Part shown: in pieces, positions 32,400-44,245 of the stretch
How the letters are laid out: each line of letters begins with the position of its first letter
Numbering within the stretch: the first letter of the stretch is position 1
Assembly: GCF_905475465.1 (NCBI RefSeq)
Contig: NC_062242.1
Location: forward strand, 9,637,501-9,701,500
Direction of reading: 5' to 3'
Length of the DNA: 64,000 nucleotides
Origin: Pieris napi
Lineage: Eukaryota > Arthropoda > Insecta > Lepidoptera > Pieridae
Position numbers and translations under genes: made by a program
The notes under the pieces: model-generated
Database searches by the model: none
What the model was told of the DNA's origin: nothing
What the model saw: only the letters and a program-made list of their open reading frames with translations

Positions 32400-33139
32400 G
32401 TTGCGGAATGGGGTGTAGGGGCGAAGTAAGGCCAGATACAATGGTTCGACCGCATCAATACAACAATATTTACACAAATTCATCGGCCTTATTTTTCTTA
32501 CAGTTATCACATAGATTCTGCCAAAATTAATAACGTAGTTTCCGCTTTATGTAGAAAGTTGAGTTTGCAATGACATCATATAAATTAAGAACTTAAAAAA
32601 AATAAGTAATGTATTTTAAATGAAGTTTACAAATAATAAGTCTATTTGATTATACCATAGATTTCATTCGACCATAGAAGCACTGTTAGAATACTGCGAC
32701 TTTTTTAGTCGCGTCGTTTCGAGAATATTCCACCTTACAAGCGTAAAATTAAAACTCATAAAGGCCCAATGTATGTTATGTAATTAAAATTTACATGTAC
32801 CCGCATTCAAATATATTCACAAATTTTGTAATAGTTATTCTTTCTTAAAATTCTCTTTAGAGTGGTGGGTTTCTGGACCACGTCGTTGTTTCGTCCCGGA
32901 ACCTCTTCTCGCCTCACTATAGATCATCACTTTTGACTATCCTCTACATCTTGACACGCACTTTTTCCCTCCACATGGCTCTGGATAGCAAGTAGGAGTA
33001 TCTCTCTATAGTATTTCAATTCCTTGAGACATACCCTAAGAACTGTACGACCTGTACGAGCGTTGCAAATCTTCTGTATTTAAAGTTATTTGCGGATGGA
33101 ACTCTTGGTCCAGCTTTATAGTAACTAGTTATCTTTATA
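32400..33139. other. Upstream flank, nothing firmly recognised
   Basis: Upstream of the promoter. A moderately GC stretch at 32870-33120 may be old LINE sequence on the minus strand, but I could not fit a motif to it. Confidence 0.35.
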
Positions 33140-33511
33140 TCTTTTTATATATATAAAAAGAAAATGGTGTTCGTTTGAGGCTCTTTCACGCTTAAACCAC
33201 TGATCGTATCGACATGAAAATACCACCATTCGATGCGAAATTTTTCCTAGATGGTTTATGGCTATTTATTTTTTTTAATTCCAACGTTCCTTCATTTTTT
33301 TATTGCTGTTTTACTTTTATGAAAATTTATGCATACGGACTTCCTAGAACGTGAAAACGTCAACATCTGTCAAAAACTCGATTTACGAAATATTTCAATT
33401 TTCTTAGCGGGAAGTTAAAAAGAAGAATAATAAAAATATGAAAATAAAATAAAATAATGAAACATAAAATTTATTTTAATTCGTCCAGCAAAGCGGGCGC
33501 GAAACGGCTAG
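33140..33511 (+). mobile_element. HEL-2 Helitron-like, copy 2, A|TC...CTAG|T
   Basis: TC at 33140-33141 after A33139, then TTTTTATATATATAAAAAG (a small palindrome), AAAATGGTGTTCGTTTGAGG, and the end GGGCGCGAAACGGCTAG followed by T33512. Insertion between A and T without duplication is the Helitron rule. Lacks 26 bases present in copy 1, deleted between two GACTTC repeats. Confidence 0.75.
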
Positions 33512-34121
33512 TTATATATACAGTCAAAACCGTTTACGACGACATCGTTTAAACAGCGTTTATATTAACCAAAATCAAAGGTCCCGGCTGAATTCTATTG
33601 TATTAGGTTCTTAATTTTAGTATAGAAGTATAGATTAATATAGTACATAAATGCTTATTATTATTTTTTTTAAATTCTTGTCGCAGCCATATGTATTGAA
33701 GAATATCAATCAACTATGCATCCTTACGATTGTGTCTCCACCTATAGGGTTTCGTGTTCAATTATTGAGAAGAATAAAGTAAAATTATAGGGTTGCCGGC
33801 GTTTTAATTATATAAGTCCTAGTCTTGTTAAATAAAGGTAACTATGATTTTACGATCATACTTCATACATTTTGCTTATGTGTAAAATTATGATAGTTTG
33901 CGAATTACTAAGAGAAAACAAATTATTGGATTTGTATTCCCTAATTGCCTCAAAATCATATCATAAAATCTGATAAAAACTAAGAGGCTGATTGCAGATT
34001 TAACCATCTGAACCATCTCAATAAAAAAAATGTATAAAATTAATTGTACTCCCCACAGAAACGGTGTCTGGCAGAAATATAGGTATATGGTCTTAATAAA
34101 ATGTTAGGTATAGCACACAAT

Positions 34122-34560
34122 ATGTTTTTTATGTAATAGGAGGCAAACGGGCTCACCTGATGTTAAGTGACACCGCCGCCAATGGACACACACAATGCTA
34201 GAAGGCTTGCAATTGCGTTGCCGGCCTTTTAAGAATTGGTACGCCCTTATCCTTGAAAACCCTAAGTCAAATTGGTTCGGAAATACTTCAGTGGGCAGCT
34301 GGTTTCACATATTGGTGATGTGTCGCAAAAACTGCCTTTAAGAAACGCTCAGTTTTGGAACGATGGACGTTGAGGTGATGCGGATGGTTTTGTATTCAGG
34401 TATTAGTCCGAACAACTCCTCTGAACACTCTCCATGATAAATGCGGTAGATGATGCAGAGAGACCCCACATCCCAACGCAACGCCGTAGTTTCGCCCGCA
34501 TTTCGTGACTTTCATTAAAACACGTATCTAAGAAAAACATAAGCAACGGTCCAAAAGCGT
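34122..34560 (-). mobile_element. LINE-B, longer copy
   Basis: From the T-run and GTAATAGGAGGCAAACGGGC through GTTGCCGGCCTTTTAAGAAT, GGTTCGGAAATACTTCAGTG, GCAAAAACTGCCTTTAAGAA to AACTCCTCTGAACACTCTCC and GCGGTAGATGATGCAGAGAG, where coding similarity of the ORF2 C-terminal part fades. Confidence 0.7.
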
Positions 34561-34762
34561 TAAAAATACGTAGTCAGAGGTGACGTAACATATGATTTAG
34601 GTCACCCTCCAGAACTTTGTGTAACGACCGATAAAGCACTCCAAGATAAAATACTTCGCTCCTATAAATTCTTTCCCCCATTTGCATAGAAATATCACGA
34701 ACGGGACAAACATAAATGGAATAGAAATTTATTGATACAGTTTGGGCCTTGCATACGATATT

Positions 34763-34965
34763 TTTATATAGAATGGGGATACGGTCAGGAGGCTCACCTG
34801 ATGTAAAGCGCCCATGGACACTTTCAATCCCAAATTTAAGAATTAGTATCTTTAAGGGCCCTAAGTCGTATTGGTTCGAAAATACTTTAGGGGGGAGCTG
34901 ATTCCACATAGGCGCGGAAAAAACTACCTTAAATAACGCTTAGTTTTGGAACTACGAACATCGTG
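34763..34965 (-). mobile_element. LINE-B copy, second in tandem neighbourhood
   Basis: GGATACGGTCAGGAGGCTCA, CCTGATGTAAAGCGCCCATG, then GTCGTATTGGTTCGAAAATA and GAGCTGATTCCACATAG. On the minus strand it reads MWNQLPPKVFSNQYDLGPLK. Same strand as 34122-34560, about 200 bases away. Confidence 0.7.
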
Positions 34966-35064
34966 GTCATATGGGAAAATATAGCCTATTGTTAATTTTA
35001 AAAAATATTTTATTTACACTCAAGTATACAGTGTAAATACTGAGCATGTTCTTTAACAACAATG

Positions 35065-35136
35065 TAATAATAAAAATTATTAAAAAGAAAATCAAAACAA
35101 ATTTAAAAGTTTGGTCCTGTGGCAGTGTAACTCTTT
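35065..35136 (-). mobile_element. LINE-F tail, very short
   Basis: AAAGAAAATCAAAACAAATT, then AAAGTTTGGTCCTGTGGCAG; nearly identical to 16145-16195 in the AT-rich tail. Confidence 0.5.
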
Positions 35137-35533
35137 TAAATTTTTTTTACATCCTCCATATCATAATTGTCGATTATTAAACTCAATGAACGCATTGATC
35201 GATTACACTCTATTGAAACGTTCATTCGAGTCGACATACACTTTGGTTGTCAAAATCTTGACAATTTACGAGTAGTTTTTGTGGACAGCCACAGCTATTT
35301 ATTGAAACACGGGTGTTGTCAGTATACTAAAGGCAAGATTGTATGTCAAAATCCAATACGTTGACATACGGGAGTCTTAGCTTAGCGCTAAGTACCTATC
35401 GTCTCTGAATCCTCAGATTAAGTTTGACAGAATCGTTAAATATATATCTCGATCTTTTTTTTTTCAGTTAATACACGGCGTACAACCAGTGTATCGAGAG
35501 TGTCCCATCGTAAGAGTGTTTATCGCCAGGTCT

Positions 35534-35661
35534 TCTCTTTCGTTCTACGCCCTTGATTTGAGAACTGGGAGTAAATGTAAAATTATTCAATGTAAAGTAT
35601 TTTCTTTTTTTTGACGTTCATAAGTGTACATTGTGTTACCTATATAAATAAATGGTTTTGA
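35534..35661 (+). repeat. Repeat K, uninterrupted copy
   Basis: CGCCCTTGATTTGAGAACTG, GGAGTAAATGTAAAATTA, then GACGTTCATAAGTGTACATT and GTGTTACCTATATAAATAAA. Comparison with 44246-44998 shows where the Helitron entered. Class not recognised. Confidence 0.65.
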
Positions 35662-36947
35662 TTTAAGAGCCTTAAGAAACAAAACCCTGACGTCCCCACT
35701 TTATTATAAATTTAAATAATAATTAGGGGGTAAATAATGCGGAATGTAAATAATATCCTGTGTAAATAAAAATTAGCTAAACCTCAAAGCTTCACACAAA
35801 TTATGCTTATGAGAAAGCTGAAAGCTAAAATCCTGTTATTAAAAGGTTTCAACTAATCAGCATACTGGTCAAAGGAAAATTTGTCATCTATTCAGAGATG
35901 AGACTTGACTTAAGTCTGGCATTAATCTGGAGCCAGAATTAATCGGAGATTGCGGCTTGAGATACAAACTTTAGCGTTCTGGATTATGATAGGCATCTGC
36001 GCCTAAAACCGGAATCTAATATTGGAAGTGTAATATTTTTTGTTACATTTGTGTTTACCGTAATTGTCATATTATATAAGTTAGCTTGATATATATACTG
36101 TAGATATAGCATTATATATGATTTGTGAACTTTAAAAAATAATATAAATTCAATGGCTATTTTAATTCTGTTCAAACGCGTTTGAATTCGTTTATTTTAT
36201 TTATATATATATATATATACAAGAACATACATATAAAAAAAAAGAAGCAGATTACATAAGTTATGAGGCATTTTAATATTTACGGAAAAATTAAGTGAAT
36301 AGTGTAATGATACATTGTTTTGAAAAATGTGCATAGTATTATACATAAATATAAATACTCTATAAAATATTTATAAAAGATAGATATCCTATCCTGCTCA
36401 ATCGTGAATTTTGTTATTCATTTTTTGTCTTATTATTTTGTATTGAATTGTAATTCATACCGTAAGATTAGGTTTTACTTTATTTTCAATTTCGGATTAA
36501 GTTTGGTAATTGTAAAAATTTTCAGTGTTACTTGTAATATTGTTTTTATTGATTTGGTTATGCACTTTTTCCTTGTCTACTAGTACGCACAACGGACCAA
36601 CCACGAGTCTAATTGCGGAAAAAGGAGTCCTTCTACCCTAACCTTGTCTACCATAATTTATGTTATTAGTTTTTATTATAATGTAACACAGCTTAAATAA
36701 ATATATAAAAAGTTTTATTGTCTTATGTCTCGGTTTAATGTATTTTAAAATGTTTTGTACATTTCATAATTGAGAACGAGAACTATTAACCGAGTACTTC
36801 TAAAAGCGTATAAAACAAAATTCTGTTTCCGTTCTGGTAGCTACTTCCCTTTAATTAAAACCACGATTTCCTTCCTATCCAAATTCAAATTTCGAACAAC
36901 ATAAAACACACAAAATGGCTGACATAATTGCTTCAAATTAAGCCCAT
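35662..36947. other. AT-rich tract without recognised features
   Basis: About 1.3 kb. Contains a TA microsatellite (36204-36222) and low-complexity frames only. Confidence 0.45.
36204..36222. repeat. TA microsatellite
   Basis: About nine TA units. Confidence 0.85.
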
Positions 36948-37106
36948 ATGGAGTCATTAAAATTAAATCGACTATTTAAACGTAATTCGGTAATTGTTAT
37001 CGACATTGCACTCAGCATTATACTGACATTAGCAGTCTATTATATTATTTATGATGATATTACTGAAACATATATTTTTACATGCTACCTGTTGTATGAC
37101 TCATAT

Positions 37107-37500
37107 TATTATTATTATTATTATTTAATTAACACACTGGCAGCTTTTAATAAGCTGATGCGCGTGTATTATGGGATTTGGAGAAACTTATCCAGTCTAT
37201 TTTTAAAGGTGTTCACAGATGGTGCACTGATCACACTTTCCGGAAGCCTATTCCAGTCGGCCACTACACGGTTTGGGAGAAAGTTCTTTAGGGAATTTGT
37301 GTTGTGTTGAGTGGTCTTAAGTTTTAAAGAACTACCCCTCAAATGCGTATGTTCACTTAAAATGAAGAGCTTCTCAATTCCTGGAACATTATAGTGGCCA
37401 GTGAGGATTTTATAGGTTTCAATGAGATTTCCACGTAATCTCCTACTTCCTAAATCAGTAAGGTCAAGTGCTTTCAGACGCTCATTATAAGATTTCTTCA
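37107..37500 (-). pseudogene. CR1-like LINE ORF2 C-terminus with (TAA)n tail
   Basis: Minus frame: KKSYNERLKALDLTDLGSRR, LRGNLIETYKILTG, then NSLKNFLPNRVVADWNRLPE and SVISAPSVNTFKNRLDKFLQ, stop. YxERLKxLxLxxLxxRRxRGDLIxxYK and PNRVVxxWNxLPExVxxAPSVNxFKNRLDK are the hallmark ends of CR1-type non-LTR retrotransposons. A (TAA)n repeat at 37107-37126 stands at the 3' tip, as in that group. Intact for about 110 codons but 5'-truncated. Confidence 0.85.
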
Positions 37501-37538
37501 TAGTCAAAATTAAAAATATTTTATCTTAGCTACAGATA

Positions 37539-37797
37539 AGGCAGTGATGGCAATGTGACTGCAGCGTGGTACTCTCATACCTGAGGTCGTAAGTTCGAAA
37601 CCCAGCTGTGATTTCTGTCAATTTTCGCAGATAGCACTCGCTCGTACGGTAAAGGAAAATATCGTGAGTAAACCCGAATGCCTTAGGTCAAAATAGTCGA
37701 CAATGTGTGTAAGGCAGTGAGGGAAGAAAAAACAAACCATCACGAAACAGATACAGAAATCTGAGGCCCAGAACTAAAAAGTTGTAGCGCCACTGAT
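37539..37797 (+). mobile_element. SINE-A copy, mutated A and B boxes
   Basis: GGCAGTGATGGCAATGTGAC, ACTCTCATACCTGAGGTCGT, AAGTTCGAAACCCAGCTGTG, GGAAAATATCGTGAGTAAAC, GTTGTAGCGCCACTGATG. Both promoter boxes carry changes, so probably silent. Confidence 0.75.
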
Positions 37798-38046
37798 GTT
37801 GATTATTTAGTATATTGTGTGCAGTGCAGTTAGCACCTAGATTGGTTTAAGTGATTTTAAATACCATGTAAAAGAAATATTTTTTTAGCCCTATTCTCTA
37901 TTATTACTTGCAATTTAATAATTTGATAGAAAAGAGAAAATCCTTAAATAATAAACAATGCAACTCTTGTGAGGTTGTTCCACAGCCTTACCGCAACATT
38001 GTTTTTAAAGTAAAGTAAAAAATCATTTAATCATATAGGTAACATA

Positions 38047-38165
38047 ATGTACACTTATGACTCGTCAGTAAAGAAATACATATTAATGCTTCTAATTTTA
38101 CATTTAAGTTCTCAAATCAAGGGCGTAGAACGGAAGAAAAGAACTGGCAATAAACTTTCCGCCAC
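38047..38165 (-). repeat. Repeat K, inverted empty-site copy
   Basis: Plus strand TGTACACTTATGACTCGTCA, AAGAAATACATATTAATGCT, TCTAATTTTACATTTAAGTT, CTCAAATCAAGGGCGTAGAA. On the minus strand it reads AATATGTATTTCTTT across the point where 44246-44998 holds a Helitron, giving the pre-insertion sequence. Confidence 0.75.
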
Positions 38166-38630
38166 TCTTTTTAATCACCATTTTTTTATTATTTTTTTAT
38201 TATATATTTTAGCTGCAGCCATTACACCAAGTTCCACATGACGTATCAAGTAATTAATAATAATAACATAAATTTAAAAAAAAGTTATAAAGTTAACCAG
38301 CAATGCCAGAGTTGCCAACAATAGTTGCCGTTTCCTATGCCTAGTGTGGTTAAACGTTACCCCAACCTCTCTAACACATCAGTATTCTGTACCCTTACCG
38401 TTAAGATCAAATAGGTAGCGAGTAATAGCTATCCCGCCTAGCTGAGTGAATCCAACCATACCCAAAACGAACAATGTCGGATACTGTATAGGCGGGTAGA
38501 ACGGGTAAACCCTCATGTAGATATAATATATTTAAGATAAGGTTAACTTATTTTCTATTCGCTCCACCATTGTTGAGTTTTGGTTTTTCCTGTAATAATT
38601 TCCTTGTAGAATACGTTTTTACATATAACA

Positions 38631-38805
38631 GGTGGGCTGAAAAATTCATAGAAAAAATCATTTGTTCTTGATTTGATTATTCAATATTGCTTCGAGAGCG
38701 ATACAACGATTATAGCGGTCATACAATTTTTGATACCATTTTTCTAGTAAGATTTATCTTTAGCGTCAAAATAGGCTTCAGTTTAGGTTTAGCTTTCGAT
38801 TACCT
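38631..38805 (-). pseudogene. Mariner-like transposase 3' relic with terminal repeat
   Basis: Begins with the terminal repeat GGTGGGCTGAAAAATTCATA. On the minus strand the sequence inward reads EAYFDAKDKSY-stop-KNGI and, after a frame slip, DRYNRCIALE, recalling the extreme C-terminus of mariner transposases (YFxxxxxSYYxxGIxxLxxRWxKCIxLxGDY). A stop and a frameshift show it is dead. Confidence 0.6.
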
Positions 38806-38817
38806 ATTTAAAAAAAA

Positions 38818-39102
38818 TGGCGCTACAACCTTTTTAGGTCTGGGCCTCAGATTTCTGTATCTGTTTCATGATCATTTGGTAATCTAACAGGCAAGTAGGT
38901 GATCAGCCTCCTGTGCCTGACACACGCCGTTGACTTTTTAGGTATAAGGTAAGCCGGTTTCCTCACGATGTTTTCCTACACCGTCCGAGCGAATGTTAAA
39001 TGCGCACATAGGAAGAAAGTCCATTGGTGCACAGCTGGGGATCGAACCTACGACCTCAGGGAGGAGAGTCGCACGCTAAAGCCACTAGGCCAACACTGCT
39101 CT
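38818..39102 (-). mobile_element. SINE-A, full-length antisense copy
   Basis: GGCGCTACAACCTTTTTAGG, TGGGCCTCAGATTTCTGTAT, AGTAGGTGATCAGCCTCCTG, GCCTGACACACGCCGTTGAC, GTGCACAGCTGGGGATCGAA, GCCACTAGGCCAACACTGCT. One of the best preserved copies. Confidence 0.88.
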
Positions 39103-39394
39103 TCATCTGCGCAAAATTTCTGTTCAGCGTGATTCTCCTGAGCTCTGAGAACAGGAATTATTTAGATAACGTTTCAGTTTATAACTTGTAACAAAACACT
39201 CTTTATATTAAAGTGATAGGAACAAAAATCTTTTGGCAAGACACCAATGCGGAGGTCAAGGTTAGGCCTCGCAAATAAACTTAAATTTCATATTTATCCC
39301 TCACTATGGCTTGACAGACCATGCGATAACTATTTCAACTGTGTGACAATTCTTAACAGTAATTTCGTCGATTTGAAAGGTTTCATAGCAGTAT

Positions 39395-39560
39395 TGTCTT
39401 TTATTGACATAACTTTTACACATTTAAAGAAAGCACTTTTTATCGGATTGAAGTTATGTATTATTATAAATTTACAATTATTTTACATAATTTTAAATTT
39501 TTCCGACGTTTCGCGTGCTGTACAGTGTGCGTGGTCACGGTGACTGAAGACAAAAGGTTT
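39395..39560. mobile_element. Left half of the 8330-8665 element
   Basis: TTTTATTGACATAACTTTTA, AAGTTATGTATTATTATAAA, TTTTCCGACGTTTCGCGTGC and GCGTGGTCACGGTGACTGAA. The right arm is absent; similarity stops after GACAAAAGGT. Confidence 0.65.
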
Positions 39561-39914
39561 CATAGTGTTTTATTCCTATTTAATTTTGGTGGAAGCTATA
39601 TGAAAATTTGTTAATATCTGAGTTGTCTGTGAGAGTTTCTGAGTCACTTGCGTTGCGTGTACGTTATAGGTTATTATTACTATGAAACCTAGTAGGTGAA
39701 AGAATTTATAAAATAATTTTATCTTTCACTTACAGTCACGTTAATATTGCAATTCATAGCTGATACTACGTATAATTATACTAAGACCGTTATAGGTAAA
39801 AAAATCATCGATACATTTCGACACTTTGTTACCAACGCATCCTGTTTATTTATGGACATGTAACACTCAAAGGTCTAGAAGGTTTAGAAAAACTTATTGT
39901 GAGTTGATAGACGG

Positions 39915-40060
39915 TACGAGACCTCGAGTCGGATCCCCTACTCGCTGGACCGATCAAGTAAAAGCCGTTTAGGTCTTACCATCACCCAGGCGCAGAGACT
40001 TGCCAAATACAGAGAGAGTGGAGGAAGTTCTGCGCCCATAGAAGCAGAAGATACTAACGA
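39915..40060 (+). pseudogene. Probable LINE C-terminal relic (TRWTDQ motif)
   Basis: Plus frame GTRPRVGSPTRWTDQVKAV then a stop; another frame continues with LTITQAQRLAKYRE. The R-x-R-x-G-x-PxxRWxDxxK followed by AxxRxxWR pattern is the usual C-terminus of RTE/jockey-like elements. Frameshifted. Confidence 0.5.
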
Positions 40061-40394
40061 CATATAAATATACTCTGTGTTACCGTGACTTAGTGGTGAC
40101 TTCATGTGTATGTCTGCCTTAACACGAGGAGTTGAGATCGAAGATTTTTCGAGTAAAAGAGTTGATATGCCTATACTAACGCTCGCAGTTACGGAACTTA
40201 AATAACACTTGCTAATGGTATTAAAGCGTCGTTTTTACTTCTAGAAACAAAGAAATCGATTCGTAATTTGTATGAGCAATGTCGGTATTGCCTTTGTTCA
40301 CAGATAGAGAAATTATCCACAATTAAATCATCCATATAGGAAAGCGATAGTCTAAGATACGATACATTTCATAGCATTTATGATTTTATTTATA

Positions 40395-40645
40395 ATTTTT
40401 ATCACACAAATACACAGTATTTACAATAATTTTAACCTACATAGTAATAATAATAATAATTCAATAATTAGAGTATTTAAGAAGTTTAGTACCTGTGGCA
40501 GTGTACTGCTGGCAGTATTTCCACGCTGATTGCGATACTTATTCGTTGAGCGAGGAAAGCACCAGCTCTGGGGTCTCCGGTACTATCTACCAGGTAACAA
40601 CTTAAATCTTTAATTAGCGTCTGTGCTCGAGAGGAAATAACATCA
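40395..40645 (-). mobile_element. LINE-F tail copy with (TTA)n tail
   Basis: GTACCTGTGGCAGTGTACTG, TTATTCGTTGAGCGAGGAAA, GCACCAGCTCTGGGGTCTCC, TTAATTAGCGTCTGTGCTCG; left side has TAATAATAATAATAATT, a microsatellite tail on the minus strand. The usual TTTAACG is missing here. Confidence 0.65.
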
Positions 40646-41960
40646 AAGTTCAAGTATTTTTTTAAATCAAAAATGCTTAAAACTTTTAGACAAAATATAT
40701 TTCAGAACCTAAGCATTATAAAGCAGAATTATCAGTAGTTAAACATAATATGATGTTAGCCGAGGCTTATTGAACCTCTGAAAGACAAAAAACCTCTGAA
40801 AAACATTGCACTGAGATTAGCATGCCTTATTATTGATAGGCACAGATCACATTGCCTAAAGAAAATTTAAATGTGTCTGCGTCATGTATGGACGGACCAC
40901 ATATAATATAGGGAAATATACACATTACATTTGACAATTCAAAAGTACAATAAATTATCTATAATAATCTATTCTCTATGTTTAAAACTATTCGTTAACG
41001 CAGGCCTTTTTAATAAAACAATGTTCTTCAGGGATGGCGCCTATAGAGACTATATAGAAGTACCCACTGGTACACGGATAAAAATATTGTACAAAGAATC
41101 TATTCCATAACCCTGTTGTTGATGTTTTTTAATGAAAGGTACTCGCCAATAAAAAGGCAAATCTGAGACCACCAATAAATGCTTGTCTTTTTAATTGTAC
41201 AACCTGACAGATTAATATGAAAACACAAGCTCTTTGCCTATAAATACATAATCTATTGAGAAATCATTACTCACACTATTTATTTGTGTAACCTAAATTC
41301 AATTTGTGTTAGTCTAACAATGCTTGGGTCTCCCGCCGGTTAATTAATGGTAATCCGTGGGTTGCCAGTACAAATAAAGTGTTCATTAATTTTACCATAA
41401 ATAGCGGGTATATTGATTACTTAGTCCATTTAGGATGTTGAGGCATTTTCTGCATCGATTGTATAGGATATGATAAGATTAATAATATATATAATTGCTT
41501 TTCAATTCATTTGCTTTAATACTGTATGGTAGTTAATTCATTCAGGCAAAAAGTGCGAGGAATTTAAGTAATTGAAGACAAAAAAAAAAAATTGCCACAG
41601 GTGTGTCAAATTGTCCAAGAACGTTTAGAAACAGGCGATGTTCGATATTCAAAATTATACACAGATTAAAAATAACTCTAAAATAAAAAGACTTGTCAAA
41701 TGTTGTTAGTAGTAATTGAGATATGGGGCAAATTCAATTTTTGAAACGGTGACGTCGCGTCGGCGGAGCTTGAAAACCTTGCAGTAGATATCTATATGAG
41801 TTCTAGCTGTGTTGAGTGAATGACCTATGATTGGTAATATACGTTTGCAAATTACTTCTTACTATAATGATTTTTAAATATGAGCAATAATTCTAAATTT
41901 GAATGAAACTCATGGACCCAACAATAAGTACTTCAAAAAAAGTTGAATACCTTTGACGAA
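40646..41960. other. No recognised feature
   Basis: About 1.3 kb of AT-rich DNA with no frame, repeat family or structure that I can support. Confidence 0.4.
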
Positions 41961-41984
41961 CCTTGTTATTTGGATTAATACCTG

Positions 41985-42275
41985 CAGCGGAGAATCATCA
42001 TCGGACGTCCAGGCAGAATCCAAAATTCCACCCGTATCACCTCGACGTCCGTCGTTCCAAAACTGAGCGTTTTTTAAGGCAGTTTTTGCCGCGCGCCACC
42101 ACTATGTCGGACCAGCTGCCCACTGACATGTTTCCGAACCAATTCGACTTAGGATCCTTCAAGAAAAGAGAATACCAGTTCTTAAAAGGCCGGCAACGCA
42201 CTTGCAAGACTCTGGTAATATATCTAATATCTATGGGATGTGCCCTATCTCTTAACATCAGGTGAGCATAAAAAA
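41985..42275 (+). mobile_element. LINE-B, sense copy coding the ORF2 C-terminus
   Basis: Frame KTERFLRQFLPRATTMSDQL then PTDMFPNQFDLGSFKKREYQ and FLKGRQRTCKTL. The WNQLP core is mutated to SDQLP. Preceded by HHRTSRQNPKFHPYHLDVRR, giving about 95 codons of uninterrupted frame, one of the longest remnants of the family here. Confidence 0.75.
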
Positions 42276-43546
42276 AGAAATACATATGTGCAAAATATAC
42301 AAAATACATCTTACAAAACTAAAATCTGCTCATAAGAATCACCCACACGAGAATAGATTCAGGTTCCACACTTATCTTGTCAGCCCTTGTTTGTTTGATT
42401 ACGGTTTTTATTCTATGCCTCTGGCTACTTTCAACAGCTTTAAGCATTATCTATAATTTAACATTGAAAAAAACGATACCTGATGTGCCGTTAAAATATC
42501 ATATCGATATCAGAAATGCTTTAGAGCTTGGAGTAATCGATAGTTCATAGCCTCATCTTCGTGTCTTTGTTGTTAGAATAGGCATATACCGGACATCCTG
42601 GGCGCTATTTCCGGTTAAACAAATTGTTCGGAGTATGCTTATAAGGCAGAACTTCTTTTCAAGCGAATTTTACATATTAATTTAACAAATTATAAAAAAA
42701 ATGCACAATCAGGCATGCAAATGTCGTATTATTTGTCATAATTCATAATAATAAGTTGTCGTCACAATTAATGTTCTCCTAGAGACTATTGCTCACGCTA
42801 TAAAGATACTTTGTCTTTAAAAATTTAATTACCTTCCCCTTGAAAGCATTACACGGCACTATTATAAAATTATTACATGGCAAAGACGTAGTAATTCTAC
42901 AGTGCCTTAGCTTCAATGTGCCGGTTGGATACGTCTGAAGGCGACCTTCTGAAAAGGGCACATATGATTCGGTATATAAATTTACTTAACAAATTACATA
43001 TGTAAACGGACCTTTTTCATTGCCCGTTGAGTGAACTGACAAAAGTTCTATTATTTGTTAGTATATATTAGTTAGTATTTTTATCATGAAAATTGTTTTT
43101 CCTAAATAATTTCTTACTTTTGTTTCGTCTGAATATTTTACTCGTATTCACTTTTGTGTCAATTTAGGATCACCACAGGAAGGTGATTGAATAGTTTTAT
43201 ACATATAAAAAATAATAAAGTTTAATATCGATTAATATGAACAGAACTTCACTGTTATAACACGCACATCCCTATAATTTCACTCTCAATTGGAAAGAGC
43301 AAATTGCTATAAAGCGAGTGTTATTTTTAACGCTAACAAACCCATGCAATTATTCGGCTGACCTCTTCGAATTGTAATTATAGGCTTTTTGATGTTGAAC
43401 AACTCCCGGCGGAGTTCTTTAGTACACGAGGGATTCATTTTTGGTTTAACATGCACTATACAACGATTTATCGTCAAATTCCTTCACATTGATTGGTTGC
43501 CTATTTGTCCATACAATTTATTTATTTATTAGTAATCTTACAGCTA
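42276..43546. other. No recognised feature
   Basis: About 1.3 kb. Low-complexity frames only; nothing supported on either strand. Confidence 0.4.
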
Positions 43547-43632
43547 AGCAGTGTTGGCCTAGTGGCTTCAGCGTGCGACTCTCATAACTGAGGCCGTAGA
43601 TTCGATCCCCGGCTGTGCACCAATGGACTTTG
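43547..43632 (+). mobile_element. SINE-A head only
   Basis: AGCAGTGTTGGCCTAGTGGC, TTCAGCGTGCGACTCTCATA, GATTCGATCCCCGGCTGTGC, ACCAATGGACTTTG, then unrelated sequence. Both tRNA-type promoter boxes intact, body lost. Confidence 0.75.
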
Positions 43633-43667
43633 TTGTTGTATATGATAAGGTAATTACGATTGAATAT

Positions 43668-43875
43668 ATTTTATAAAACAGGACGCTCATTTGATGTTAA
43701 GTGATCCGTTCTTGGACTGTCACTACCAGAAGGCTCACAAATGCTTAGTTTTTTCAAAATCGGTATGCTGTTTTCTTGAAGGATAAGTCGATTATTTTCC
43801 TCAGCTATAAGCAAGTGCTTAAAAAGCGGTACTTTGTGGAATGTCGAGTTGATGCGTCTGGAAGTTTATATTCTG
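43668..43875 (-). mobile_element. LINE-B copy, strongly decayed
   Basis: ATTTGATGTTAAGTGATCCG, ACTACCAGAAGGCTCACAAA, GGTATGCTGTTTTCTTGAAG, GTGCTTAAAAAGCGGTAC in family order with gaps. Confidence 0.5.
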
Positions 43876-44245
43876 CCTCTTATGATGAAGGTAAATAATA
43901 GATAAATATTTAATTTAAATTGATTTAACATATTCCCACTTAAGTTAGAAGTTTAGTTACCTCTTATAGGTATCTAAGATCTGTAAAAATATATGATTAT
44001 AGTTTGTTGCCTTAATATGACGTTAGCCTAACAGCATTTGGTTGAGGCGCGTATTAGTCTCGCCAGGTTACTTGGCTAGGTTTTGTAGTAGAAAACTTGC
44101 ATGACTTGCCAACTTATTTGCCAGGAATTATAACTTACCTTACTGTTACAACTTTAAGTATTCCTACGTTATATTTATTTTTATTGTATTAATATAAGAA
44201 AATTTTGGACAAATGTTGTTTATATAGACACCGACTTAAATGGCC

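Noticed and set aside
32241..32458. Overlapping frames on both strands at the promoter
   Set aside because: GC-rich DNA gives open frames by chance; the Inr, DPE and splice donor explain the region better as 5' UTR and promoter.
36948..37310. Plus frame of about 120 codons
   Set aside because: It overlaps the CR1-like LINE on the other strand and the poly-Tyr run comes from the (TAA)n tail; an antisense shadow.
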